In this document: positions 21,131 to 31,075 of the stretch, in pieces
How the letters are laid out: each line of letters opens with the position of its first letter
Numbering within the stretch: position 1 is the first letter of the stretch
DNA from: Nageia nagi
Taxonomy: Eukaryota > Pinophyta
NCBI GenBank assembly: GCA_050084985.1
Contig: JBITNC010000001.1
Location: 195,238,001 to 195,302,000, forward strand
Direction of reading: 5' to 3'
Length of the DNA: 64,000 nucleotides
Notes under the pieces: model-generated
Database searches by the model: none
What the model was told of the DNA's origin: nothing
What the model saw: only the letters and a program-made list of their open reading frames with translations
Program-made: the position numbers and the translations under genes

Positions 21131-22069
21131 GATGTAGGAAAAATTCTTTGATTTGATAGAATTTTGATTCATCTTCAATAGCATCTTATCTTCCTCGCTA
21201 GTCATCACCACTTTATTATCGAAAGACCTCCTTATCTCCACTTTGCCATCAAACATATGGATTGAGTGTCCTTATTGAAGAATAAGCATAAGAGCTCATA
21301 AATTAATATATGGAAGGCTTAGTAATTAAAATCTCATCATACCAATACCTAAATCTTGAAGGTTTGATATAGGATCTATTAGTAAAGCATACTGCACCAT
21401 CAATGTTGGTATTCATCTCTTCAAAGAAGTCCCATCAAAATGACATGTGACATGTTGCATCAATATCAAGCAACCATGCATCCTTGTAATATGCAAATGA
21501 AGTATTGTATAAATTTTTAATTATAGTATTACAATGAGTTATAACATAGTGAGTAAAATCAGGATTCTTACTCTTGCCATGCTTCCAATTTTCATTCCTT
21601 TCTTTAATCTTATCCCATGGAGTGCGATAGGAATTAGCTTCATGGCCTCATCTATCACATCTTGTACAATGGAGATTGTTCCTTGCATCATGATCACCTT
21701 GATTAGATCTACCCCCTTCTCTCTACAATTCCTCCTATTATGACCATGGTTGCCACTTTCACCCCAAGAAGAATCATATTCAATATTCTTTCCCTTTTGA
21801 GCAATACATAATGTATCTGAAGTAGGATCACTAGATTTCTTGCCAAATGCTTTCTCATGTTTTGCAATATTATTTGTAAAAGTATCAGAATGTGAGAGAC
21901 TTCAAGTTACCATTAACTAGCAAGGATTCAAGATAATTTGAATATGTTAGGTATAATGTTTTAATCAAAGTTACGAGAGCAATGTCAATCTTCACACTAG
22001 TAGAGTTAATATCATGCATTATTACTCTAATTTCAAAAATCAATGCCATGGGATCATCATTTTTTAACT
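21131..22069 (-). pseudogene. copia protease and gag, C-terminal part
   Basis: On the minus strand, about 21500-21435 carries a worn protease motif (WLDIDTTCHMSF, normally WllDSGATcHMt). About 21780-21640 is the basic zinc-knuckle region, with too many changes to place all Cys and His residues. From 22069 downward it reads DDPMALIFEIRVIMHDI and then LVTLIKTLYLTYSNYLESLL, part of the capsid helices. This frame meets the gag start at 23164-23515 once the inserted transposon is set aside. All parts carry stops. Confidence 0.75.
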
Positions 22070-23160
22070 CACTACTACCAAAAGGTTGATTTACATCCTT
22101 TTTTACATCTTAAAATATAAAAAATGAAAATTGATGTTAATTTTCATCCTCCTACATCAACATGCATCATTTTATTTATCTTTTCATTTTTTAAGGAAAA
22201 TTTCAATGCAAATTTTGTATCATATTTCATTGATAAAATCATAAAAATAAATTTTACCTATTCATCAATTGACCAATTGATGGCTCACATTCATTTCATC
22301 CTCCATCCATACCAAAAGTGATTATCTAATAACTAGATACCCTCTTCTATCTATATATATCAACAAACCCTTCTCCCTATAATCCTTACATTTCATACAC
22401 TTTAGCTAATTTTTCTCTTCCTTAATTTTTACATTTTGATCATAACTATGGTGCCCCGGGAAGACAAGAAGCCCATAGAGAATAAGCCCATAGAAAAAAA
22501 AATTCCATATTTGGAGAAAAGAAAAAAGAGAATAAGCCATAATTATAGAAAAGAATACTCCTTTGAAGGCTAACAAAGAAGCAAACATTAAAAAAGTTAC
22601 TATATTATTTAAGAAAATAATATATAATAAATTTCAATTTTTAAAACCTAAACCACTAACCCCATTCTTGAACTAGTTTAATGGACCTATGTCATTACCC
22701 TAAAGACCCAATAAAAATGATGTACCTTGCAAAGGTCGTAACTTTTGTTGTGAATATCATTTTGAGCTCATTTTTTTCAAATCATACAAAATTAAAAAAT
22801 TTATAATTCTATGATATTTTATTTTGAAAATTGATGCAAAAAATGACTCAAAATTGATGTAAATTATGAAAATTCAATGTCAAAAATTGACACAAATTCT
22901 AAAAAATGATGTAAAAATTGATGCAAAAAATGGCTTTAAAGATGCAAAAAGTGGCTTTAAGGATACAAAAAGTGGGTTTAAGGATGTAAAAAGTGGCTTT
23001 AAGGACGTAAAAATAGTATGCAACAAGTGGCCAAAAAATGATGCAATTTTTGGCATGCAATTTTCATTCTTTTTTGCATTAGAAAAATTGGAAAAAACAC
23101 CAAAAAATAATAAAGAGTTTAAATTCAAAAAAGGATGTAAATCCATATTTTGTAGTAATG
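22070..23160. mobile_element. CACTA-like non-autonomous DNA transposon in copia gag
   Basis: The 1091-bp insertion begins CACTACTACC and ends with the inverted form GTAGTAATG. The terminal inverted repeat extends over about 28 bp (CACTACTACCAAAAGGTTGATTTACATCC on the left; the right end inverted gives CATTACTACAAAATATGGATTTACATCC). It is flanked by the 3-bp direct repeat ACT (22067-22069 and 23161-23163), as expected for the CACTA superfamily. Setting aside the element and one ACT makes the minus-strand gag frame continuous, which proves it is an insertion. There is no transposase gene. Inside is a 21-bp tandem repeat (22925-23008), a feature common in subterminal CACTA DNA. Confidence 0.88.
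22925..23008. repeat. 21-bp tandem repeat, four copies
   Basis: Four uninterrupted 21-bp copies of AAAAAGTGGCTTTAAGGATGY occupy 22925-22945, 22946-22966, 22967-22987 and 22988-23008, with one to three differences each. They lie inside the CACTA-like element near its right end. By analogy with other CACTA elements, such repeats may bind the transposase. Confidence 0.93.
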
Positions 23161-23163
23161 ACT

Positions 23164-23515
23164 CTTGGTTAAAAAGTTTCAATTAAAGTTGGATTAATTC
23201 TAATTTAGAATGGGAGTCAAATAATTCTTCAAGTTTCTTCAATGCATTCCATGCATCATCAATGGAGCTAATACAGTAGTTAACCTCCTCACTAACTAAA
23301 AGCTACAATCAAAGCATATGGCTTATTATTTTTCATGTTCCAAACTACAAGCTCCTCAGAATCAATTGATTTGGTAGGTTGGTTATCACCATCACAAATA
23401 CCAATCCAAAAATCATTGAAAATCAAGGTATGCTTAATTTTTCTAGATGATCCCAAATAATTATCTTTATGAGTTAACACAATTCCAACAATTCTCACAA
23501 GTGAATGCATTTTTC
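23164..23515 (-). pseudogene. copia gag, N-terminal part
   Basis: The minus-strand stretch from 23510 reads NYLGSSRKIKHTLIFNDFW, then VVWNMKNNKPYALIVA, and continues in other frames with SSIDDAWNALKKLEELFDSH. This is the start of a copia Gag capsid of the family with a 'NY..WS......L......W.i.dG' opening. It is cut by the CACTA-like element after about 115 codons. The true start codon and the upstream LTR are not recognisable in 23516-23660. Confidence 0.75.
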
Positions 23516-23663
23516 AATAAAGCTTTAATATCTCAAAATTTTCAAATTTTAAGTGATACTTGCCTAAAAAATAAGTTTACATAAATTCTATATTTCTATC
23601 AAAATTTGTACATTTTCAAATTTTAAAAACCATCTCAAACTATAGCCATCAAAATTTTAAATA

Positions 23664-23702
23664 TTATGATCATCATCATCATCATCATAATCATCATCAT
23701 CA

Positions 23703-23756
<54 letters not shown>
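23664..23756. repeat. Microsatellite (ATC)n then (ATT)n
   Basis: A run of CATCAT triplets turns into uninterrupted ATT triplets. The MITE at 23757 is inserted in its end, and similar ATC triplets continue on the other side at 24365. Confidence 0.95.
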
Positions 23757-24361
23757 GGGAAAATTACCAAAATATCCTTATAATTTACCATAATTACTAA
23801 AATAGCCCTACTTTTTCAATAATTATGAAAATACTCCTACTACCTTTTTAAAAATATTAAAATAAGAGTTTTATGGTTGATTGAAGGCTTTAGTTACTCC
23901 TCTTCTTAACCCTTTCAACACTTGTTCTTCACCCCTTCAGCACCTCTACTTCAACTTCGTAACATGATCTTGATAAAATTGACTCCAAATTCAAATAAAT
24001 GAATATAGTTTCCCCAAGATTTTCACCACTTAGGGATTCTCGTATTCCTCAAGCTCCAAATCTATAATAATTATTGTATTTTGATATTGTATAGGAAGTT
24101 TTGAAACAAAATCACCATTAGGGATATCAATTATATGCACTTCATCATCAAACTTGAATTTGTTATAAACGACTCATGCCATCATGTGTTGATGGGTGTG
24201 AAGAAGAGGAGTAATTGATACCTTTGATTGATAGTGAACCCTCATTAAAATTCTTATTTTAAAATTTTTAAAAGGTGAAAGGGGTATTTTTACAATTATT
24301 GAAAAAGTAATGGAATTTTTGTAATTATAATAGATTACAGAGGTATTTTAGTAAATTTTTC
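23757..24361. mobile_element. MITE with long terminal inverted repeats
   Basis: The 605-bp element starts GGGAAAATTACCAAAATATCC. Its right end, inverted, reads GAAAAATTTACTAAAATACC. Pairing continues with few breaks for about 100 bp (TTTTTCAATAATT is shared), and a second paired block lies further in (TTACTCCTCTTCTT at about 23894 and its inverse at about 24200). The 3-bp direct repeat TTA flanks it (23754-23756 and 24362-24364), the size used by PIF/Harbinger elements, though the terminal bases are not a classic match. It has no coding capacity. Confidence 0.82.
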
Positions 24362-24364
24362 TTA

Positions 24365-24475
24365 ATATCATCATCATCATCATCATAATTTTATGATTAT
24401 TATTATTTTATTATGATTATGATGATGATGATTTATTTTTATCATGATGATGATGATATGATAATAACTATTACT
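24365..24475. repeat. ATC/ATT/GAT triplet repeat
   Basis: Imperfect triplet runs continue the microsatellite interrupted by the MITE. They switch from ATC to GAT within a few dozen bases, giving a weak palindrome. Confidence 0.9.
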
Positions 24476-24815
24476 AGCTTTGATATGCCTCATATATATA
24501 AAAAATGTTAACAAATATCATTTTCGAGGTGCCTATCTTGGATATAGCAATACTAAGAAAAGAGAAAAAATTATCCATAATATTTTAAATATTCAAAACA
24601 TCGCATGAAATAAATATAAACTCATCGATAAATATTTGTAAAAAAAAAATTAATTCATGTGATGTTGCATTCAAATTATGTTATGTTGATGATATTTATA
24701 TATCTTTTAAATAATAAAGCTGATTCATGTTTTAAAAATATTAAAATTGATGTTTGATAAATGATCTCACATGCGATATTTTAGCTCCCCACTCCACCCT
24801 TGTTGGAGATGTAGA
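24476..24815. repeat. Copy of the AT-rich repeat family (see 19181-19890)
   Basis: The start CTTTGATATGCCTCATATAT...AACAAATATCATTTTCGAGGTGCCTATCTTGGATA corresponds to 19172-19240. The end with CTCACATGCGATATTTTAGC and CCACTCCACCCTTGTTGG corresponds to 19827-19870. The middle is AT-rich and shorter here. It runs straight into a GAT triplet run at 24816, as the copies at 26.1-26.9 kb also do. Confidence 0.65.
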
Positions 24816-24935
24816 ATGATGATGAGGATGATCATAATGATGATAATGATGATGATGATGATGATGATGAGGATGATGATGATTATGATGATGGTGATGG
24901 TAATGATGGCAATGATTATTATTATTATATATTAT
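24816..24935. repeat. (GAT)n microsatellite
   Basis: About 120 bp of GATGATGAT with scattered changes, ending in ATTATTATTAT. Its translation gives poly-Met or poly-His open frames that are not genes. Confidence 0.95.
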
Positions 24936-25089
24936 TGTTTTAGTTATAAAAGAAGTTGGATCCACTTTATGGTAAAAAGGTGTAAGTATTTTCTTAATTT
25001 TCAAATTTCATCATAATTGATCTCAAATTTGATTATGATTATTATTAAGTTGGAGATGGATTTTTGAATTAAATTCCTAACCATTTTAA

Positions 25090-25200
25090 CATTTGAATCA
25101 ATCACACACATGTGACAAGTACTACAACAAATGGGTGATTCGAACCTAGGACCTCCCAACAATAAGACATGCACCCAACCGATATGGTAACCCCAAGGGA
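25090..25200 (-). mobile_element. SINE-like element, copy 1
   Basis: On the minus strand, starting at 25200, the sequence reads CCCTTGGGGTTACCATATCGG (a weak A-box region) and then, 50-60 bases on, GGTTCGAATC (plus-strand 25137-25146), an exact RNA polymerase III B box. The layout follows the head of a tRNA-derived SINE. Copy 2 at about 25700-25824 has the same head and spacing, which supports a transposed family rather than a tRNA gene. The 3' end is uncertain and may extend to about 25040. Both copies lie among ATT triplet runs. Confidence 0.6.
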
Positions 25201-25201
25201 A

Positions 25202-25233
<32 letters not shown>

Positions 25234-25545
25234 TATTATTAAGATGAGGATATGATTATGATTATTACGATGATGATGATAATAATGGTAATGATGATGA
25301 TCAAGATTATGATGATAATGATGAGGATGATGAATATAACAATTACAATGATGGTGATGGTGACAATAATGGTGATGATGGTAGTGATTTTTATCATCAA
25401 TTATTATGATGATGATGCATATGACAATGATGATGAAGATGAAGATGATGGTAATGATGATGATATTATTAATTATTATTATTATTATAAAAATGATGAT
25501 AATGATGATGATCATCGTGATTATTATTACTATCATCATCATCAT
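25201..25545. repeat. ATT then GAT triplet domain
   Basis: It opens with a near-perfect (ATT)n run followed by about 300 bp of degenerate GAT/AAT/GGT triplets, keeping a three-base period throughout. It is open on both strands because of the period, giving Met/Ile-rich or His-rich translations, and is not a gene. Confidence 0.93.
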
Positions 25546-25699
25546 TATTATTATAAACTATTTTTATTTTTATTATGTACGATTATTTTATATTTAAATA
25601 AGTTATAAATATAACAATAGAATGTATATTCATAATAATTTATTTATTTATATTGTTGGTAGGTCATTTTTACAAAATAATAATCATGCAATTTTGAAA

Positions 25700-25824
25700 G
25701 GGTGATCAACTTTTCTTACATACAAATTTGTCATGCCACAAGTAGGACTGCCCATTGGGTGATTCAAACATAGAATCTCCTAGAATGTAGCCATGCATAT
25801 AACTAATGTGATATCCCCTTGGGG
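25700..25824 (-). mobile_element. SINE-like element, copy 2
   Basis: On the minus strand from about 25824 the sequence gives CCCCAAGGGGATATCAC, GTTATATGCATGGC and TGTTTGAATCACCCA (worn B box at 25761-25770). Similarity to copy 1 is clearest around the B box and the next 40 bases (CACAAGT.....CCCATTGGGTGATTCAAAC on the plus strand). The 63-base distance from B box to head is the same in both copies. Confidence 0.5.
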
Positions 25825-26028
25825 ATGTCATCATCATCATCATCATTATCCTTCCTATCATAATAATCATGATGATGAGGATGATTATTGATGATGATGA
25901 TTATAATTATTATGATAGAAAGAATGATGATGATGATGAAATAAATTATATTATTATCATTATCATTGAATAGATTATTATATTATTATGATTATCATAG
26001 TTATTATTATTATTATTATTATATTTTC
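25825..26028. repeat. ATC/GAT triplet domain
   Basis: ATC triplets followed by GAT triplets and ATT runs. The switch of strand bias within about 100 bp gives local palindromes. No gene is present. Confidence 0.92.
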
Positions 26029-26384
26029 AAGTCAAGTTTTTATTTATTTTTTAAATAATAAATTCAATTTTTTTTTTTTTTAAATATTGAAATAGATTTT
26101 TGAATCATGGACTCACATGCAACATTTTTGCTCTCCACTCCATGTGCATTACAATAATAGGAATGCCTTTTTATTATTATTATTATTATTATTGAGGATG
26201 AAAATGATAAAAATTAATTTTTTTAAAATATTGAAACCAATTTTTGACTCATGGACTTGCATGCAACATTTTGGCTCTTCACTCCATAATCATTGCAACA
26301 ATAGGAATGCATGTCATCATTGTTGTTGTTGTTATTATTATTATTATTGAGGATGACAATGATGATGATAATAATATTATTATC

Positions 26385-26417
<33 letters not shown>

Positions 26418-27145
26418 GTATGATGATGAGATGGCAGCGATGATGATTATGTTAATGATGATGACGAAGATGATAATGATGATGATGATGATGGTAATTA
26501 TGATAATGATTATGATGGTGATGATGATAATAAGGATGACTATGAGTATGATGATGAGATGATGATATATTATTATTATTATTTTTGAGTCAAGTTTTTA
26601 TTTATTTTTTAAATAATAAATTTGATTATTTTTTTTTAATATTGAAATTGATTTTTGAATCATGGACTCACATGCAACATTTTGGCTCTCCACTCCATGC
26701 TCATTGCAACAATAGGAACACCTTTCATTGTTATTATTATTATTATAAAGAATGACAATGATAAAAAATTAATTTTTTTTTTAAAATAATGAAACCAATT
26801 TTTAACTCATGGACTTGCATGCAACATTTTGGCTCTTCACTCCACACTCATTGCAACAAAAGGAATGCCTCTCATCATCATCACTGTTGTTGTTGTTATT
26901 ATTATTATTATTGTAATTATTATTATTGAGGATGATAATGATGATGATAATAATTATTATTGTCATGATGATGATGATGATTGGTATGATGATGATAATG
27001 ACAGTAATGATGATTATGTTAATGATGATGATAAAGATGATAATGATGACGATGATGATTGTAATTATGATAATGATTATGATGGTGATGATGATAATAA
27101 GGATGACTAGGATAATGATGATGATGATGATGATTATTATTATTA
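26029..27145. repeat. Tandem duplication of a unit of about 560 bp
   Basis: Two copies, about 26029-26586 and 26587-27145, share the same order. First comes AAGTTTTTATTTATTTTTTAAATAATAAAT, then a module with ACTCACATGCAACATTTT...CTCTCCACTCCATG, then an ATT run, a second module with ACTTGCATGCAACATTTTGGCTCTTCACTCC, a TTGTTGTTGTTATTATTATT run, GAGGATGA and about 200 bp of GAT triplets. Modules at 26107 and 26663 pair, as do those at 26245 and 26810. Each unit therefore holds two sub-modules, pointing to at least two rounds of duplication. Confidence 0.85.
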
Positions 27146-27365
27146 TTATTATTATTATAGTATGATGATGAGGATATGATTATGATTATTATGAAGAGAG
27201 GAGAGCCATGATGATGATTATGATGACAACATTGATGATGATACAATGATGATTGATATTATGATGATGATGATAACGATAAAGATGATGATAATGACAA
27301 AGATGATGATAATGAATATGATTGACAATGATGGTGATGATGAAAATGGTAGTGATTATTATTAT
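27146..27365. repeat. GAT/ATT triplet domain, last part
   Basis: Degenerate GAT triplets ending in ATTATTATTAT near 27370. Its layout resembles 25240-25550, including AAACTATTTTTATT right after the last ATT run in both, so it may be another copy of that block. Confidence 0.9.
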
Positions 27366-27429
27366 TATTATAAACTATTTTTATTATCATTATGTATTAA
27401 ATCTATTATTTTATATTTAAATAATTTTA

Positions 27430-29440
27430 AATATAACAATATAATACACATTTATAAAAATTTGTTATTTTCTTTAATCTTTCATTAACAATCATCTATT
27501 TTTTTTATTTCAATACAAGATGTAATTTACGTGATTATGATTTTTATTAAAAATACATACATTGTAATGTACAATTTATTTGTATTTACTAATCAAATCA
27601 AGAAAATTAAGCATTAAAATATTTAAATTTGTTGTAAAACATCAACTATTTATGGTATATATACATTACAAAAAAAATATTCAAAAATCAATTTTTATTT
27701 TACACTTCAATTATTTATTACAATACACAATAAATTTCAATTAATATTTTATGTTTATACATAATACAATTTGCACTGCAATAGAAAATCTACATAAGAT
27801 TTTTGTCCATATCATTCAAATAAGAAATACCAATTTAGAAACCTTAATCAATCTATAAACAAACTAAATAGCAAATGTCAATGTCTTAATAGATGTAGAA
27901 ATATTATGTAACTATTGATTGGATATATATTTAATTTTTTCATTATTTTTTAGTTTTTCATTAACAATAAACTATTTTTTATTTTAATATAAGATGTAAT
28001 TTATGTGGTTATGATTTTTATTAAAAATAAATACATTGTAATGTACAATTATCTTATATTTAATCAAATCAAGAAAATTAGGCATTAAAATATTAAATTT
28101 GTTGTAAAACATCAACTATTTACTATTTATAATATATATACATTACAAAAATAGTTCAAAAATTACTTTTCAATTTACACATTCAATTATTTATTACAAT
28201 ACACAATAAATTTCAATTAATATTTTCATGTTTATACATAATACAATTTCCACTTGAATAGAAAAACTATATAAAATTTTTGTCCATCTAATTCAAATAA
28301 GAAATGTCAATGTAAAACCTTAATCAACCTATAAACAAACCAAATACCAAATGTCAATGTCTTAATTGATGTACAAATATTATGTAACTATTGATTGGGT
28401 ATATTTAATTTTTTTTATTATTTTTAAAATTTTAATAAAATTATAAATATAATTTTTTTTATTAATATTATTGCAAATAAATACCAAGTAAAATACAATT
28501 TCATAAACAAATCAAAACTTGGACTATTAATTATAAACTATATTTATTAATAAACAAACAATTTCATTTAAGAACAAAATTTGAATTTTTCATTAACAAT
28601 CAAGTATTATTGTTTCAATACAATATGGAATTTATATGATTGAGTATATTTTTATCAAATTAAGAAGATTAGTAACCGTTAATATATTTAATTTTGTTAG
28701 AAAACATCAATCACTTACCACATATTTTATAAATATTATATTCAAAAATTAATATACCATTACTTGCATCAAATTGATTAATTTAATACAAAACCAAAAA
28801 TTAATTTTATTTCAAATTTTTATATTTATAAAGAATACTATTTCCATTTCAATAAAAAAAAAAAAACTATATATATATATCATCAATAAATAATGTATAA
28901 ATTTATCACCAAGTAAAGAAGGCTTATTTTTTATCAAACAATTCCATCATGTCCAACTTATAACACTTGATATTTGCTTAAGTTCAAAGATTGTCAAATA
29001 TCTATGTATTAAATCCTCACAAATCAATGCAAACCATATACTTAACTTATTATACAAAATATTACAAGAACATTGTACATTTTCTTCTTGTCATTTTATT
29101 TTGTAAGTTTAACGAACTTAAAAATAAATAAATAATAGAAATTTTTACACATCATATTCATTATACAAATATGCAAGCACAAGCAATCTTATCAATTTAA
29201 ATAGCATTTTCAATTTCATTAAAGAAAGAATATTGATTTAAAACATTTCATATTTACAATTAATTATTTTTTATTTCAATTGATGTAATTCATGTGATTT
29301 TGATTTATGTTAAAAATTGTATCAGTATACAACTACTTATTTATAATTAAGAAAATTAACTAAAATATTTAACTTGTTCTTCAATGTGTCATAACAAGAA
29401 CATTTAACTTTGTTGCAAAATATAAAATATTTACCATTAA
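27430..29440. repeat. Diverged AT-rich tandem repeat, about four units
   Basis: Units begin near TTTCATTAACAAT at 27480, 27956 and 28588, with a weaker fourth near 29255. The shared order is: TATTTCAATA.AAGATGTAATTTA.GTGATTATGATTTTTATTAAAAAT, ACATTGTAATGTACAAT, AATCAAATCAAGAAAATTA, TTTGTTGTAAAACATCAACTATTTA, and ATATATACATTACAAAAA. The first two units are close (476 bp apart) and later ones increasingly diverged. No coding or RNA gene is seen, and which repeat class it belongs to is unknown. Confidence 0.75.
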
Positions 29441-30120
29441 TAATATACGAATACGAAAGGTTCAAAAAAAATCTTCAATTCTATTGATAAAAAAATTAAG
29501 TGATTATATAAAATTATTTTTTTATTTATTTACATCATATTTTTGCAATCCATTCACATGGTCCATTTAATTGGATTTATTTTAATTACAAATATTTTAA
29601 ATTTAATCCATATTTTTTACAATCACCCAAAAATAAATATTAATATTTTAAATATAATAATCATTATTTTATTATATTTGAAAGAAAAATTAATTAAATA
29701 TTTTTTATTGTAAATAATTTTGATATGATACATAATACAAAATCAAATTACAAAAATAAAAAACAAGATTAAGTAATTCATTACAAAATCACATTACAAA
29801 AATTAATCTTCAATTGTATTCATTAAAAATTAATGATTTACTATAAAAAAATATAAAATAATTTTTTATTTATGTACATGATATTTTTATAATCCATTTA
29901 ATAGGATTTATTGTAATTGCAAATATTTTAAATTTTAACTATATTTTTTACAACCATCCAACAATAAATAATAATAATTATTAATTTATTATATTTAGAT
30001 TAAAAATATTAATTAAATAATTTGTTGTAAAAGAATTTTCATGTAATGCATATATAATACAAACTCACATCACAAAAATAAAAAATAAAATTTAAAACAA
30101 TTTTTTGTTCAAACTTTAAC
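29441..30120. repeat. AT-rich tandem repeat, two units of about 345 bp
   Basis: Units near 29455-29790 and 29795-30110 share ATCTTCAATT.TATT.AT, AAAATTATTTTTTTATTTATTTACAT.ATATTTTT, CCATTTAATTGGATTTATT.TAATT.CAAATATTTTAAATTTAA and TATTTTTTACAA.CA.CCAA. This may be a further form of the repeat array just upstream. Confidence 0.7.
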
Positions 30121-30690
30121 AAAATATATATACTTTGTAACATAAAACTAAAAAATATGTAAAAAATTAAAATCAAAATAACAGCTAAAAGTGGAAGACA
30201 AGAAGACACGAACCTTAAAGGAGGTTATGACCATCCTTTAGGTTTTATGAAGGATTTTCCATCCTTCCAAATTTTTTTTTTTATAGATTAGGAGTACATG
30301 AAGGAACTTAGATCATATAAAAATAATTAAATAGAAAATTATTTTATATCATCTAAGTACTACAAAATGTTAATCAACATGATATTGGTTAACAACACAA
30401 TAAAAACAAAAACTTAAGTTACATAAAAATAAGTTTCTATCTAAAATCATTTATATACCCAGCAAGTAATACTTTATTTTCTGCAAAATGATAATCAATA
30501 TAATATTTCATTAGCAGTGTAATAGAATAAAAAATTATTTTTCTCTATATAAAAAATACTCATTTCTATTTAAATAAACATACAATTTAGGATCTACTAT
30601 GTACTCCTAAAAACTCATTAATTAAGATGAAAAAATAAATAAAATTTCCATAAATAAAAATAAAGTTTATAAAGGAAGGGTCGCAACTTC
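30121..30690. other. AT-rich DNA, no gene seen
   Basis: This lies between the repeat arrays and the expansin remnant, and would be downstream of that remnant on its own strand. No coding feature was found. Confidence 0.55.
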
Positions 30691-31075
30691 GATTCAAGGA
30701 AGTTAGCACGGTCCAGTGTGAAGTCCTTGTTATTGCACTTCATTGCAATATCAGATGCCATAGGTGAATCCATTGTTGAATAAAGTAGTGCTGAGAACTT
30801 ATGTGTTAGTTCCAAAGCCTTGGCTGTATAAGTTACCATACCCACAAGCACCACCTACAAGATTAAACCAAATAGTATTAGGTTTCCTAGAAAATCATAA
30901 AGATGAGCTTATATCCAGCTAGTAGACATAAACATAATATTAGATTCTTACCCATTGTTCCCTAAGCATCACTGCCCCATAAAAGGTGGCGTGAGCACTT
31001 GTCTAGCCATGGGCAAATCCATTTTTACCTATTGCTAACATACCCAATAGAAAAAGCTCATTCATATCCTTTGAC
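30690..31075 (-). pseudogene. Alpha-expansin pseudogene (5' part, two exons)
   Basis: Expansins are secreted wall-loosening proteins. From ATG at 31075-31073 the minus strand encodes a hydrophobic signal-like start (MNELFLLGMLAIGKNGFAHG), then a stop where alpha-expansins have Trp, SAHATFYG, and after a one-base shift GSDA, a stop and GTMG. A donor GTAAG follows at 30951. The intron (30855-30951) ends in TTGTAG, and exon 2 opens GACGYGNLYSQGFGTNT, exactly the alpha-expansin sequence, with the codon for Gly split by the intron. Then LSTTLFNNGFTYG follows, after which the frame is lost. The cellulose-binding C-terminal half is not seen. Known alpha-expansin genes have an intron at this place, so this derives from genomic DNA, not a retrocopy. 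Two or more stops and shifts make it non-functional. Confidence 0.82.
30855..30951 (-). other. Intron of the expansin pseudogene
   Basis: 97-bp AT-rich intron on the minus strand, GTAAGAATC...TTGTAG, phase 1, between GTMG and GACG. Both splice sites look intact. Confidence 0.75.

Larger units (their letters stand above)
18919..23515 (-). mobile_element. Decayed minus-strand copia element with two inserted elements
   Basis: On the minus strand the order gag, zinc-knuckle region, protease, start of integrase, end of RT, RNase H can be followed from 23515 down to 18919. Two foreign blocks interrupt it: a CACTA-like transposon at 22070-23160 and an AT-rich block at about 19181-19890. An internal deletion has also joined integrase to RT near 20822. 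The C-terminal end LGLTNTPSN at about 18932-18958 is a usual copia pol ending. No full LTR pair was found. It belongs to a different copia family from the young element, judging by its gag. Confidence 0.85.

Noticed and set aside
22866-23186. 106-codon open frame with repeated FKD.KSG units
   Set aside because: It is the translation of the 21-bp repeat (seven codons) inside the CACTA-like element and is open in both directions. There is no sign of a gene.
24741-25016. Open frames giving poly-His on one strand and poly-Met/Ile on the other
   Set aside because: They are translations of GAT/ATC triplet repeats. A three-base period keeps any frame open, and no protein domain is present.
25090-25200. 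Possible tRNA gene
   Set aside because: The B box is perfect, but the A box is poor, no cloverleaf with paired acceptor stem can be drawn, and a second diverged copy exists, so a SINE is the better reading.
25228-25608. Long open frames rich in Met, Ile and Asp
   Set aside because: Same reason: degenerate triplet microsatellite, open on both strands.
26829-27488. Asp-rich and Met-rich open frames
   Set aside because: Triplet repeat artefacts inside the 560-bp duplication.
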